A stretch of DNA of 43,960 nucleotides, taken from NCBI GenBank assembly GCA_002084805.1, contig NBMC01000019.1, forward strand, positions 1-43,960. The letters are read 5' to 3'. The notes under the pieces are model-generated. The model was not told the origin of the DNA. It was given only the letters and a program-made list of their open reading frames with translations, and searched no databases. The position numbers were made by a program, and so were the translations under genes. The first letter of the stretch is position 1; each line of letters starts with the position of its first letter. Origin of the DNA: Spirochaetaceae bacterium 4572_59 (GTDB lineage Bacteria; Spirochaetota; Spirochaetia; DSM-2461). Positions 34,076-43,905 of this stretch are shown piece after piece.

Positions 34076-35125
34076 TCAGGAATTCAGATTATCATATATA
34101 CTGCGGTTGCTATTAGCACCCTTTTCGTACTCAAAGTACATTCCGGCACCTAGGGCAACACATAGCAGGGGATTCTCCGCAAGGATAACAGGAACACCCG
34201 TTTCCTTTGAAAGAAGTTTTGGTAAACCTTTCAGAGCAGAACCACCACCAGTCATAACGATTCCTCGCTCGACAATATCCGAAGCCAGTTCGGGAGGTGT
34301 CATACCGAGAGTTCTTTTAACTTCCTCTACAATAGCATTGATAGGTTCCTGAAGAGCTTCCCGTACTTCTACGGAATCAATTTCCAGGCGCCTGGGAAGA
34401 CCGGTGATTGCGTCAGTCCCCTTGATTTCCATCTTTTCAATTTTATTGTCCGGAGCGGCATTCCCAATATTGATTTTCAGACGTTCTGCTGTCTGTTCTC
34501 CTATTATCAGATTATGAACACTCCTGACATGCTTGATAATAGCGATATCAAAGCTATCTCCAGCCAAACGGATTGCATTAGTAACGACCATACCACCCAA
34601 AGAGATAACAGATATTTCTGTTGTTCCACCACCGATATCACAGACCATATGACCTGCAGGTTCAAATATAGGAATATCCGCACCAATAGCCGCAGCCAGG
34701 GATTCTTCAATAATTTTGACTTCTCTGGCACCAGCTTTAAACGCACATTCTTCAACAGCCCGACGTTCAACCTCTGTTATACATGAAGGAACTCCGATAA
34801 CCATTCTTGGTTTAACAATCCAGCGTTTGGGAAGAACTTTTGCGATAAAAAAACGAATCATTTTTTCCGTGGATTCCATATCCGCAATAACACCATCACG
34901 AAGAGGTCTGATAGCTATTATATCTCCCGGAGTTTTCCAGAGCATTCTCTTCGCCTCAGTTCCTACAGCAACAACTTTCTTTGTTCCCCGTTCTATGGCA
35001 ACAACCGAAGGCTCACTACTAACGATACCTTTCCCCCTGACATAAATAAGGGTATTACAAGTTCCAAGATCAATTCCTATATCTGATGTAAATCCGCTGA
35101 ATAATTTATTATTTGAGCGAGCCAT
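34076..35125 (-). CDS. mreB: Rod shape-determining protein MreB (bacterial actin)
   Basis: 349 residues from ATG with GGAGG 5 bases upstream. Phosphate-binding loops [10 protein letters not shown] (16-25) and [19 protein letters not shown], and [16 protein letters not shown]. The protein forms membrane-bound filaments that steer cell-wall elongation. Spirochaetes carry MreB too. It lies 32 bases after a membrane TPR gene and leads mreC-mreD-mrdA-rodA. Confidence 0.97.
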   Translation of the reverse strand: MARSNNKLFSGFTSDIGIDLGTCNTLIYVRGKGIVSSEPSVVAIERGTKKVVAVGTEAKRMLWKTPGDIIAIRPLRDGVIADMESTEKMIRFFIAKVLPKRWIVKPRMVIGVPSCITEVERRAVEECAFKAGAREVKIIEESLAAAIGADIPIFEPAGHMVCDIGGGTTEISVISLGGMVVTNAIRLAGDSFDIAIIKHVRSVHNLIIGEQTAERLKINIGNAAPDNKIEKMEIKGTDAITGLPRRLEIDSVEVREALQEPINAIVEEVKRTLGMTPPELASDIVERGIVMTGGGSALKGLPKLLSKETGVPVILAENPLLCVALGAGMYFEYEKGANSNRSIYDNLNS

Positions 35126-35157
35126 TTTCCCTCCAAAGCATTCTTTTATGAATTAAC

Positions 35158-36084
35158 TTAATTATACAATCTTAATCTGGCAGCTCTGTGTTCCGGATCG
35201 AGCCGGAGAGTCTTATGCCATTCTCTTCGAGCTTCGGAGTTTTCATCCATAAAAAAATACACTTCTCCTAACAGAAAATGCGCTTCTACCATAGTCGGAT
35301 CAAGTTCATTAAGCTGTTCGAAGGTATTTTTTGCCATTCGAAGATTTTTTATATCATAATAGAGTTTTCCAAGTTGAAAAAGCCCTTTTTTCTTTAAAGA
35401 TTCATCAACTGTCTCTGAAATCAGTATGTTATAGTAATTTGCAGATTTCTCATACATAGCAAAGTTGAAACAATCTTCCGCAATTTTCAGATATAATCTA
35501 TCTGAATCATAAAATTCCAGAGCCTTTTCATAATTCTCGATGCTCTGTTCAAAATTACCAAGAATGGAAAATGCTTCACCCACATGTTCATAGATATCGG
35601 CATTTTCATATCCAAGTCCCTGTGCTTTTCGCAGGTATTCAAGGGCAAGATCGGCATAAAAACGCCCTTTAAGAAGATAGGACTTACCAAGAGTATAATA
35701 AACAATCTCGACTTTAGGTATATTATCCAGGATAAGAAGCTTTCTAAGAGCAACAATAGACTTATTGAGATAAAACCGTTCTTCCTGAACAGATATCTGT
35801 GATAGAGCCGTATAATAGGATGAAAGACCAAAAAAAAGAAGACTATAAGGTTCCATTGGATTGGAATCCAAATTCTGTTCCGTTATGAAAAGAATTGTTT
35901 CATAATCCTTGGAATTCCAAAGTTTGACCAGGTTCTGATCGGAGGGATTGGAGTCTATGTGGTTTGAAAAATGAGAGACACCTCTCATAATGCTCCAAAC
36001 GGCCACAGGGGTTAATAATAAAAAAAGAATCAGAAACAGAAGGATTGTGCCTTTTCTCTGATCCTTGCGACCTTTTTGCTTCAC
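35158..36084 (-). CDS. Membrane-anchored TPR protein upstream of mreB
   Basis: 308 residues from GTG at 36084, with AAGGGG 5 bases upstream; no better in-frame start. A membrane helix lies at about 14-32 (ILLFLILFLLLTPVAVWSIM). From about 50 the protein is made of TPR-like repeats: VYYTLGKSYLLKGRFYADLA, IYEHVGEAFSILGNFEQSIE, AHFLLGEVYFFMDENSEARR and others. It is the first protein gene after the RNase P RNA and lies just upstream of mreB, so it may belong to the elongasome as a scaffold. No specific family name. Confidence 0.8.
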   Translation of the reverse strand: MKQKGRKDQRKGTILLFLILFLLLTPVAVWSIMRGVSHFSNHIDSNPSDQNLVKLWNSKDYETILFITEQNLDSNPMEPYSLLFFGLSSYYTALSQISVQEERFYLNKSIVALRKLLILDNIPKVEIVYYTLGKSYLLKGRFYADLALEYLRKAQGLGYENADIYEHVGEAFSILGNFEQSIENYEKALEFYDSDRLYLKIAEDCFNFAMYEKSANYYNILISETVDESLKKKGLFQLGKLYYDIKNLRMAKNTFEQLNELDPTMVEAHFLLGEVYFFMDENSEARREWHKTLRLDPEHRAARLRLYN

Positions 36085-36107
36085 ATATTCCCCTTAGTAT
36101 AAAAAAA

Positions 36108-36438
<331 letters not shown>

Positions 36439-36444
36439 TTAAAA

Positions 36445-36450
36445 ATTCTA
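36445..36450 (-). promoter_or_regulatory. Candidate -10 element of rnpB
   Basis: Minus-strand TAGAAT, one mismatch from TATAAT, sits 6-7 bases before the RNase P 5' end and inside the 15-base gap after the zinc-ribbon gene. No good -35 is visible. Confidence 0.4.
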
Positions 36451-36452
36451 AT

Positions 36453-37238
36453 TTAATCCAGATCGAAATCATCTACCAGATCTGATAGACCACCGACTTC
36501 CGCAGTCATGTAGGTAGATTCCACTTCTGTTTCGTTCTCCTGGAAGAACAGGATACGACTGCAATAGGGACAGAAAAGAATTTCTTTACCCAGACGAACG
36601 TCATTTACAAACTGCTTGGGCAGGATCATATGACATCCGTTACAGATACCATTGCTGACAGGAACAATACCAAGACCAGATTTATTCCGGATGATTCTTT
36701 CAAACTTAAAAAGAATTTCTTCATCCATTCCGGGAACTACCTGGGATTCTTCTTTTTCAAGCTGTTTCAGAAGATCTTCTTTGCTTACTTTTTGAACATC
36801 ATTCTTTTCCTGCTCAACTTTAAGTTCTTCCTCCTGCTGAGAGATCATCTGTTCTTCTCTCTGAAGGTTATTCAGCATATCCTCAACAGCTCTTTCCTCT
36901 CTCTGGATATCCCGGCGAAGTTTCTGTTCTCGCTCGGTGGCACCTTTAATCTCTTTTTCAAGAGCTTCATACTCTCTCTGAGTAGAGATGACATCCATTC
37001 TTTTTTCGAACTCTTCTCTCTGACGTTCCGCTTCAGCCATTTCATGCTTCAGTGCTTTAATCTTATCTTTCGTATTTTCATACTGTTCATTCTTCTCGAT
37101 ATAAGATTTTTTCAAACGGTTAAGCAGTTCGGTTTTAGTTGCCAGATTTTTGGGTATTCCTTCGATATCTTTTTCAATATCAAATTTCTGTGACAGGATA
37201 TCCTGCAACTTCTGTAATTTATCAAATGTTCCCTGCAT
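36453..37238 (-). CDS. Coiled-coil protein with C4-type zinc ribbon
   Basis: 261 residues from ATG with AAAGGA upstream. Residues 10-170 are a charged, Glu/Lys-rich helical coiled coil (LNRLKKSYIEKNEQYENTKD, EREQKLRRDIQREERAVEDM). The C-terminal zinc ribbon has two Cys pairs, NGICNGCHM and LFCPYCSR (about 202-228). This is the 'C4-type zinc ribbon domain' (DUF164) family, widely found near rnpB and rpoD. Exact function is unknown; related proteins bind nucleic acid or act in cell-envelope or motility processes. It lies 15 bases after rpoD and 15 before rnpB. Confidence 0.9.
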   Translation of the reverse strand: MQGTFDKLQKLQDILSQKFDIEKDIEGIPKNLATKTELLNRLKKSYIEKNEQYENTKDKIKALKHEMAEAERQREEFEKRMDVISTQREYEALEKEIKGATEREQKLRRDIQREERAVEDMLNNLQREEQMISQQEEELKVEQEKNDVQKVSKEDLLKQLEKEESQVVPGMDEEILFKFERIIRNKSGLGIVPVSNGICNGCHMILPKQFVNDVRLGKEILFCPYCSRILFFQENETEVESTYMTAEVGGLSDLVDDFDLD

Positions 37239-37253
37239 GGTCCTTTCCTCTTC

Positions 37254-39188
37254 TTAGTTTTCCAGGTAATCTTTCAGCCTTCGACTCCTCTTGGGATGTC
37301 TCAGTCTGCGTAATGCTTTCGCCTCAATCTGCCGGATTCTCTCTCTGGTTACATTGAAATACAATCCAACCTCTTCAAGGGTCAGTGAATATCCATCATC
37401 CAAACCGAAGCGCATCTTTAATACTTCCTGTTCCCTTGGGGGAAGAGTTTCAAGAACTTCCTGAAGCTGCTCCTGAAGTATTTTAAAAGCCGTCTGGTTA
37501 GCCGGATTTTCAACATCTTTATCTTCAATAAAATCACCCAACAGAGAATCTTCTTCCTCTCCGATTGGAGTTTCAAGTGATATGGGCTCACGGGCTACAT
37601 TTTTAACAGATTTCACACGGGAGACAGTCCAGCCCAGGCGTTCAGCGATTTCTTCATCGGTAGGTTCCCGCCCTTTTATCTGCATTAACTGTCTAGATTC
37701 CCTTACGACCTTATTGATCTGTTCAATCATATGAACAGGAACACGAATTGTTCGTGCCTGATCAGAGATAGAGCGGGTAATAGCCTGACGAATCCACCAG
37801 GTGGCATAGGTAGAGAATTTATATCCCTTTCTATATTCAAATTTTTCAACAGCTTTGATCAGCCCGATATTCCCTTCCTGTACCAGATCAAAAAAGTGAA
37901 GACCCCTATTGGTATATTTTTTGGCTATACTTACTACCAGCCTCAGATTCGCCTTAATCAAGCGGTCCTTGGCATTTTTCATCATTATCCGACCATGATT
38001 GATATCCTGAGCTTTCACCAGAATATCATTGGCCACATTTTCAAATTCCACTTCAAGATCATGAAGCTGTTTCTCAGCAACCTGAACCTGACGAATTAAC
38101 TCTTTAATCTCATCACTGGTTAGACCAAGTTCGTCTTCAATCTCCTGTCTTTTAGCACGGGAAGCAAGGCCACGGCCAAGATTACGGACTTCCTTCATAT
38201 TGGAAACACGCAGGGTTCGCTCTATCTTGTCCTGTTTTTTTCTATACTGTTTGATCTTCCTGGCTGCATTGATATATTTCTCTGAAAGATAAAAAATCTC
38301 TTCCTGATGAATATCTATCTTAAGAATAGCCTCGAGCAGATCCTTCCGTTTATTGATCAATTTTTTATCAGAGATAATATCACCGTCTGTGGCTGCTATC
38401 TTCTCTTTCATATCCATATAAGCTTTCAAACTCGGAAATATGACTTTTAAAGGTTCACGGTAGTACTGATTCAGCCTTCTTTTTTCAGCTAGGTAATCAG
38501 AAATTTCCTTCTTGGAAAAGTTCATATCCCTAGGATCTGCCTTGGAGAAAGCTTTCTGAGACAGTTTAAAAAATTCGGGTATAATCATTCCTGAGGTTTT
38601 CAGGATTTTCTTTATGATTTCCTCTCCCTCTTCCATCTGTTTAGAGAGCTCAACTTCCTGTAGAGCCGTTAAAAGGTTTTCTTTACCGATTTCCCGTAAA
38701 TACAGTCTGATGGGATCATCAATGGACGCTTCTTTATCATTAAAAACAAGCTTTTTGCTCCCATGACGATGCCCACTTCCACTCCCGGGTTCCTGCTCCT
38801 GCTCATCTTCTTTATCAAGATCGAGCTCTTCCTCATCAACGATACCATCATCACTACCGGCCATTTCGACAGATTCGCTTTCAGCATCATCTGTAACAGC
38901 AGGAGTTGCGCCTTCTACGACAATAGGTTCATTATCAAGATCGACAATACCATCATCCTCGACAACCTCTTCCATTTCTTCGCCCTGACTGACTTCATCC
39001 ATGGTAGGTCCATCTTCGATAATCGTAATGGACTGCTTCTCCAGCAGTGAGATAACCTCCTCGATCTTATCGGAATTAACGATACTATCCGGAAGCAGTT
39101 CATTCATTTCATCATAGCTAATACGCTTTTTATCTTTTACATATTCTAATAATTTAGCAATTGCGGGGTCAGTACTGATTTCTGACAT
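37254..39188 (-). CDS. rpoD: Primary sigma factor (sigma70)
   Basis: 644 residues from ATG, one base overlap with the dnaG stop (TAATG). N-terminal region 1.1-like part (1-60), then an acidic low-complexity stretch ([20 protein letters not shown] near 118-137), region 1.2 [15 protein letters not shown], regions 2.1-2.4 ([40 protein letters not shown]), region 3 and region 4.2 ([20 protein letters not shown]). It directs RNA polymerase to housekeeping promoters. It is part of dnaG-rpoD; there is no rpsU in front. Confidence 0.97.
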   Translation of the reverse strand: MSEISTDPAIAKLLEYVKDKKRISYDEMNELLPDSIVNSDKIEEVISLLEKQSITIIEDGPTMDEVSQGEEMEEVVEDDGIVDLDNEPIVVEGATPAVTDDAESESVEMAGSDDGIVDEEELDLDKEDEQEQEPGSGSGHRHGSKKLVFNDKEASIDDPIRLYLREIGKENLLTALQEVELSKQMEEGEEIIKKILKTSGMIIPEFFKLSQKAFSKADPRDMNFSKKEISDYLAEKRRLNQYYREPLKVIFPSLKAYMDMKEKIAATDGDIISDKKLINKRKDLLEAILKIDIHQEEIFYLSEKYINAARKIKQYRKKQDKIERTLRVSNMKEVRNLGRGLASRAKRQEIEDELGLTSDEIKELIRQVQVAEKQLHDLEVEFENVANDILVKAQDINHGRIMMKNAKDRLIKANLRLVVSIAKKYTNRGLHFFDLVQEGNIGLIKAVEKFEYRKGYKFSTYATWWIRQAITRSISDQARTIRVPVHMIEQINKVVRESRQLMQIKGREPTDEEIAERLGWTVSRVKSVKNVAREPISLETPIGEEEDSLLGDFIEDKDVENPANQTAFKILQEQLQEVLETLPPREQEVLKMRFGLDDGYSLTLEEVGLYFNVTRERIRQIEAKALRRLRHPKRSRRLKDYLEN

Positions 39189-40943
39189 TATTCCCTCACC
39201 TTCAAATCTTCAATTTCTTGGTCCAGTGATTTTTTTTCATGAATAAGTTCATGAATCATATCCCAGGACATATTTTCTTTTTCGGCACGATTTAACAATC
39301 TGCTGATATCAAGGCTTCGACTTTCGAAGTGCCTAATCTTAATCAACTGCAGAGTGTTATTAATTAAGACCTCTGCATTATCATCAATTTCACCAGTAGT
39401 CATTTTCTCAAGCAAATCTTTTTTTATAGTATCATCATCAATACGCGACAGAAGCTGTTCAGTGCTGCTTTCATTGTTTTTATTACATTCTATCAGGGCA
39501 TTATATAAAATTATGGCCCTCTCATCCTGAAAGTCAAATTCACCTATTTGTTCCTTAACATACTGAAAAAAGTCCCTATGAAGAGAGACTGCCAATAAGA
39601 GGAAAAATTCGTCTGTTATTTTCTTACTCTGAGTCTTAACGGATGGTTTTTCTTTAACGTTCCTGGTATTCATTGTATGCCGATTCATCTCAACAATCAG
39701 TGCTTTATTATTTACACCCAGTGTTTCAGAAAGCATCCCAAGACATGCATCCTTCTTTACTTCAGAAGTAATAGATTCTATATATGGAAAAAGTCCTTTA
39801 ACTACCTGCTCTTTGCCCTCCGGTGTTGATGTATTACATGATGCCATTGTAAAATCTAACAGAAATTCAAAAACCTGCACAGGCCTTTTTACCAAGTTTT
39901 TTAATGTTTCAGGCCCCTCTTTCTCAATTATTTCTGCAGGATCACTTTTTTCGGGTAATTTTACGACCTGAAGCTGTATACCATGTCGTTCTGCAATCAT
40001 GGCTGTTTTAAAAGTTGCAGCAATTCCTGCAGCATCATTATCAAAAATAACATAACCCTTAGAAGAATATCGCTTCAACAACTTTGCCTGGCCCTCGGTA
40101 AAAGCAGTCCCTAAAGGAGCCATAGCGCTTACAAAACCTGTCTGATAAAGAGCAAGGACATCAACATTCCCCTCACAGAGGTAAAACTCTTTTGATTTCC
40201 TTAAGCCTTCCCTACTCTGCCAGATACCGTATAGCAGATCACTTTTCTTGTATAGTTTTGTTTCGGGTGAATTTATATATTTAGGTGATTTTTTATCATT
40301 TTTCATGGTTCTACCACTAAAAGCTACCACATCTCCCTGATTAGAAAAAATAGGAAACTGAAAAAAGACACCATCTTGGGTTCTTTTTAGAAAACAATCC
40401 CGATTCACTTAAAAATTTATCCGAATAATTCCTGCTTTTCAGAAACCCATGCAACCAGAAGGGATCATCCGGTGCATAACCCAGCTGAAAAATCTCAATA
40501 GTTTCCTCGTAGATTCCTCTGTTTACCAGAGACTGCCTGGCCTTAATAGCTTTAGGACTATTCATTAAAATATAATGAAAACTACCTGAAACTTTATTAT
40601 AAAGATCCTTCAGAGCACTACGCTGATGGCTAACCTCGGCGTCTTCCTGAGAATCCGGAATGGCAATTCCTTTTTTCTCAGCAACAAATCGAACAGCTTC
40701 TGGAAAGGAGAGCTTTTCGACATCCATAACAAATTGAAAAAAACCACCACCTTTATGACAACCGAAACAGTAATATACATTTTTATCTGGGATGACCGAA
40801 AAAGAAGGAGTTTTCTCATTATGAAAAGGACAGCAACCCCAATAACGTCCGCCTTTTTTGGACAGAGAGGTATAATCTCCTACTATTTCAAGAAAATCTA
40901 CCTTTTCTTGAATTTCTTCAATAAGCGTTTCGGGAATCCGCAT
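39188..40943 (-). pseudogene. dnaG: DNA primase, interrupted by a one-base frameshift
   Basis: The frame from ATG 40943 holds the N-terminal part (CHC2 zinc finger CCPFHNEKTPSFSV and YYCFGCHKGGG, and the start of the core) but stops at 40341. The rest reads in another frame to 39188. The frames join at the five-base T run 40384-40388 (minus AAAAA): with four A the protein reads GLFSKRTQDGVFFQFPIF, an excellent primase match. The repaired protein is about 584 residues, normal. Toprim landmarks are intact in the second part (YLCEGNVDVLALYQTGF, IFDNDAAGIAA). DnaG makes replication primers, so a true null is unlikely in a free-living cell; a sequence error or a slippery site is the simplest reading. 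Confidence 0.88.
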
Positions 40944-40948
40944 AGACC

Positions 40949-41980
40949 CTATTTACTCCTGAATCCGCTAAGATAGAGCTGCCGGGCTTGATTATGATCC
41001 GAAAGAGTACTGGTAAAAGTATGGGTCCCCCGAGCAGCATTTTTTACAACAAAGAAAAGATAATCCGTTTGTGCCGGGTTAAAAGCTGCATCCAGAGCAA
41101 CTTTCCCGGGATTACAAATCGGCCCGGGAGGAAGTGATTGATTATAGTAAGTGTTAAAAGCTGACTCAATTTTCAAATCACTCTTGAATATCCTTCCAGG
41201 ATGTTGTCTACCAAGCTCTTCTGTAATCACATATATTACGGTTGCACAAGACTGAAGAGGCATACCGATATTCAGCCTGTTGTAAAAAACAGAAGCCATA
41301 AGAGGAGCTTCCTCTTCAACACGATATTCTTTTTCAATAATCGAAGCCAGAATCAGCTTCTCTCTCATCTTCTCTTCAGAGAAATCACCATAGTATGGAA
41401 AAATGGATTCCAGTGTAGAAAAAAAAGTATTAACCATATAGGAAATTACTTTTTCCTCGGGAAAATCCTTCTGAAAATAATAAGTATCAGGGAAAAGATA
41501 CCCTTCCAGGCTTTCACCAGCCACATCCAATGTCTTAATAAGATCAGAGGACTCAAGAAGAGATACGAAACCATCAGATGAGGAAATAATCCCCTTTTCC
41601 TGAAGAATTTGAGCAATCTGACGGGAGCTGAATCCTTCAGGAATGGTAACTTTAATCAATTCTTGTCGGCCTTTAACAAGCAGATCCAGGATTTCAAATG
41701 GTGAAAGATTCGCACTAAGCTGATAGTTTCCGTTTTTTATAAGCGAGGGAGAGACGAATCTCACATATGCTTTTACAACAGCGGCATTTTTAATCAGCGA
41801 GATTCTTTCCATTCTATCCAGAACAGTAAAGAGAGGCTCTCCCTTTTCAACAACAAATTTTACATCAACAGATAATCCTTCGGGATCAAGTGGCTGAAGA
41901 TTCTGATATATATATAAACCAGCTCCACCACATAGCAGCAGGAATACAATCAAAGTAAGTACAAGAAGCTTTTTGGCCAA
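40949..41980 (-). CDS. mltG: Endolytic transglycosylase MltG
   Basis: 343 residues. Start is TTG at 41980, supported by AAAGGAG 8 bases upstream. One N-terminal membrane helix (about 4-26). The YceG-like domain shows VTIPEGFSSRQIAQIL, LEGYLFPDTYYF, ASIIEKE with catalytic Glu216, MASVFYNRLNIGMPLQSC and SLPPGPICNPG. MltG cleaves nascent glycan and sets glycan length. It lies 5 bases before dnaG on the same strand. Confidence 0.95.
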   Translation of the reverse strand: MAKKLLVLTLIVFLLLCGGAGLYIYQNLQPLDPEGLSVDVKFVVEKGEPLFTVLDRMERISLIKNAAVVKAYVRFVSPSLIKNGNYQLSANLSPFEILDLLVKGRQELIKVTIPEGFSSRQIAQILQEKGIISSSDGFVSLLESSDLIKTLDVAGESLEGYLFPDTYYFQKDFPEEKVISYMVNTFFSTLESIFPYYGDFSEEKMREKLILASIIEKEYRVEEEAPLMASVFYNRLNIGMPLQSCATVIYVITEELGRQHPGRIFKSDLKIESAFNTYYNQSLPPGPICNPGKVALDAAFNPAQTDYLFFVVKNAARGTHTFTSTLSDHNQARQLYLSGFRSK

Positions 41981-42181
41981 TTACGGCTCTCCTTTATCAT
42001 TTTCATTAATTTCTGCAATCTCAGAAATCGTGAACGTCGAATAAACATGATTCTCAATTTTCCGTGCTACATCCTGAAGGGCTGAATCAAGTTTATCGTA
42101 ATTATTCGTCAAATGAAGATACAGTGAAAGAATTTCCTGTTTTTCTAAATGAATATCCAAATTTGCTCCGGCTATTATCAA
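41981..42181 (-). CDS. Small protein of unknown function
   Basis: 66 residues from TTG at 42181; the frame upstream has no ATG, GTG or TTG before a stop at about 42194. No signal peptide. A single short helical region (EILSLYLHLTNNYDKLDSAL) and an Asn/Glu-rich end. I first thought of ZapA by position next to cell-wall genes but the sequence does not fit its motif. It directly abuts mltG and follows the MBL gene by 5 bases, so it is probably expressed. It could be a real small protein or a relic. Confidence 0.45.
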   Translation of the reverse strand: MIIAGANLDIHLEKQEILSLYLHLTNNYDKLDSALQDVARKIENHVYSTFTISEIAEINENDKGEP

Positions 42182-42186
42182 ATTCT

Positions 42187-43131
42187 TTACAGCTTAAGTT
42201 CAAGCCCCTCTCTCGCAAGACTCACATTTACTTCAGGCAAACCTTTGGAACGCTGTGTATACCATCGTGCTGATCGCTGGATGGAAGACATCTTCTTATC
42301 ATCATAAAGGGGTTCATGATGGAACATGTATAGATCTTTTATACCAAACTCAATAGCAAAATCCACAGCCATACTATAAGAGGAATGCCCCCAGTCGTAT
42401 TTCTCAAAGGCTTCCCCCAGAGTATACTGGGCATCCAGAATAATTGCATCGGCGTCCTGAAAAAATTCAAGATTTCTCTCGGTCCTGTTAAAATCCTTCT
42501 GCTTTAATTCTGTATCGGTTGAATAAATAAGACTGTGATCACCCTGGCAAATTTTGTAGGCAAAGGATCCATTGGGATGACTTCTTTTTATCCAACTGAT
42601 CTTTCCATCCCCAAGAAATATCTCTCTCCCTTTCAGAACATGAAATTCAATCTTTGCATTAAAAGAGTCAAAACCTACCGGATGGTATGGCTTTTTCATA
42701 AATGTATTCAAAATCTCTTTCATCTTCGGATAGGGACTGTAAAAATGGATTTCTTTTGATGGATCATACATGGCAGCAAAATAAGGCAGGCCAAGAAGAT
42801 GATCATAATGAAAATGGCTCAAAAAAATATGATAGCGCTTTAAATGTTCATGATGTTTGCGTATAGAACGCTCCATCTCCCTAAGACCTGTTCCACAATC
42901 AAAAACAATAACTTCGTCCTCTCTCAGACGAGCCTCAATACAGGCTGTATTGCCTCCGGTTGTACCAAAAAGATATTCAGGAAGATGAGAAAGGAACAAT
43001 TCACGGGATTCCTGCGAAACAAGATCGGCCGGCTTCACCCTTTGAATGACTGCCGCGATTTTATTCCTGACAGCATCTGAAGTGAGAGGTGTAGGAGAAG
43101 ATCCTCTCACACCCCACATTTTTATTATCAT
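42187..43131 (-). CDS. Metallo-beta-lactamase-fold hydrolase
   Basis: 314 residues from ATG at 43131 (GGGGGA upstream). The zinc motif is LSHFHYDHLLG (HFHYDH, 106-111), with further ligands in RSHPNGSFAYKI and STDTEL. The N-terminal MWGVRGSSPTP and GGNTACIEAR are typical of the subfamily often found beside GAF or PAS signalling domains and of phosphodiesterase or RNase Z-like enzymes. The substrate is not known. It sits between the YkgJ-type gene and the small ORF. Confidence 0.88.
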   Translation of the reverse strand: MIIKMWGVRGSSPTPLTSDAVRNKIAAVIQRVKPADLVSQESRELFLSHLPEYLFGTTGGNTACIEARLREDEVIVFDCGTGLREMERSIRKHHEHLKRYHIFLSHFHYDHLLGLPYFAAMYDPSKEIHFYSPYPKMKEILNTFMKKPYHPVGFDSFNAKIEFHVLKGREIFLGDGKISWIKRSHPNGSFAYKICQGDHSLIYSTDTELKQKDFNRTERNLEFFQDADAIILDAQYTLGEAFEKYDWGHSSYSMAVDFAIEFGIKDLYMFHHEPLYDDKKMSSIQRSARWYTQRSKGLPEVNVSLAREGLELKL

Positions 43132-43163
43132 CCAATCCCCCGAAGAAACATCATTTTATAGTC

Positions 43164-43601
43164 TTACGGCTTATAAGGTTTTTCCCGCTCCATCCTGCCG
43201 AGCCAACTCTCTATGGCTTTTTCAGAATGAACCTCACCGCGATTCATCCCCGGACACTGCTTAGCCTCTTCCACCCAAGACTCTTCAGAATCCATTATTG
43301 CAGGCCAGAAGGGATAACTTCTGCACTGCAAAGGCCTAGCTTCATAGATAGCACAGCCCACACCATCCTGCCAGAAAATACAATCATAATTGCTTTTTTC
43401 CTGCAAGCTGACTTTTTTAAAAAAGCCGACATCTACTATTCTACAATATTTTTTCAGGAATTCTTCTTCAGGTAGTGATAAAAATTCAAACGCCTGTCGC
43501 ACGTCAGCCTCAGAGAGAAAAACATACCCCGGATCATGGCGGCAACAATGTCCACATTGAGTACAACTGAACTGTAATCCCTTTTTGTAAAAATTACTCA
43601 T
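43164..43601 (-). CDS. YkgJ-family cysteine-cluster protein
   Basis: 145 residues from ATG at 43601. The cysteine cluster FSCTQCGHCCRHDPG (11-25: C13, C16, C19, C20) with later CIF/GCAIYEARPLQCRSYPFWP and CPGM match the YkgJ/UPF0153 zinc- or iron-sulfur-binding family. Function is unknown in general. Its AGGAGG lies inside the terminator hairpin upstream (43609-43640), 14 bases from the ATG, so translation may depend on readthrough RNA structure. Confidence 0.88.
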   Translation of the reverse strand: MSNFYKKGLQFSCTQCGHCCRHDPGYVFLSEADVRQAFEFLSLPEEEFLKKYCRIVDVGFFKKVSLQEKSNYDCIFWQDGVGCAIYEARPLQCRSYPFWPAIMDSEESWVEEAKQCPGMNRGEVHSEKAIESWLGRMEREKPYKP

Positions 43602-43608
43602 ATTAATT

Positions 43609-43640
43609 TAAAAAGCCTCCTCAAAAGATTGAGAAGGCTT
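43609..43640 (-). terminator. Terminator of the tRNA cluster
   Basis: On the minus strand AAGCCTTCTCAA and TTGAGGAGGCTT form a 12-bp stem (one G-T pair) with a tctt loop, followed by TTTTT. It ends just after the second tRNA-Tyr copy in the direction of transcription, and its right arm contains AGGAGG upstream of the ykgJ-type gene. Confidence 0.88.
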
Positions 43641-43642
43641 AG

Positions 43643-43723
43643 TGGGGAGAGAAGGATTTGAACCTTCGAAGCCGAAGCAACAGATTTACAGTCTGCCCCC
43701 TTTGACCACTCGGGAACCTCCCC
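43643..43723 (-). tRNA. tRNA-Tyr (GTA), copy nearer the terminator
   Basis: Minus strand, 81 bases. The 7-bp acceptor stem starts GGGGAGG, and the class II long variable arm is present. Anticodon GTA is at 43687-43689 and the T-arm reads GGTTCAAATCC. CCA is not encoded. It is identical over the mature sequence to the copy at 43825-43905. Confidence 0.96.
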
Positions 43724-43744
43724 AAGTCATAAATGTTTTTATAT

Positions 43745-43818
43745 AGCCTTCTGTCAGATTCGAACTGACGACCCCGAGATTACAAGTCACGTGCTCTGGC
43801 CAGCTGAGCTAAGAAGGC
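43745..43818 (-). tRNA. tRNA-Thr (TGT)
   Basis: Minus strand, 74 bases with a seven-base acceptor stem GCCTTCT/AGAAGGC, D-arm GCTC...GAGC, anticodon TGT (43782-43784) in loop CTTGTAA, and T-loop TTCGAAT. CCA is not encoded. It lies between two tRNA-Tyr genes. Confidence 0.96.
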
Positions 43819-43824
43819 ATAAAG

Positions 43825-43905
43825 TGGGGAGAGAAGGATTTGAACCTTCGAAGCCGAAGCAACAGATTTACAGTCTGCCCCCTTTGACCACTCGGGAACC
43901 TCCCC
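43825..43905 (-). tRNA. tRNA-Tyr (GTA), second copy
   Basis: Minus strand, 81 bases, identical to the copy at 43643-43723, anticodon GTA at 43869-43871. CCA is not encoded. First tRNA of the cluster in the direction of transcription. Confidence 0.96.

Noticed and set aside
41981..42181. ZapA for the small ORF before mltG
   Set aside because: Position is suggestive but the sequence lacks the ZapA N-terminal pattern and is too short.
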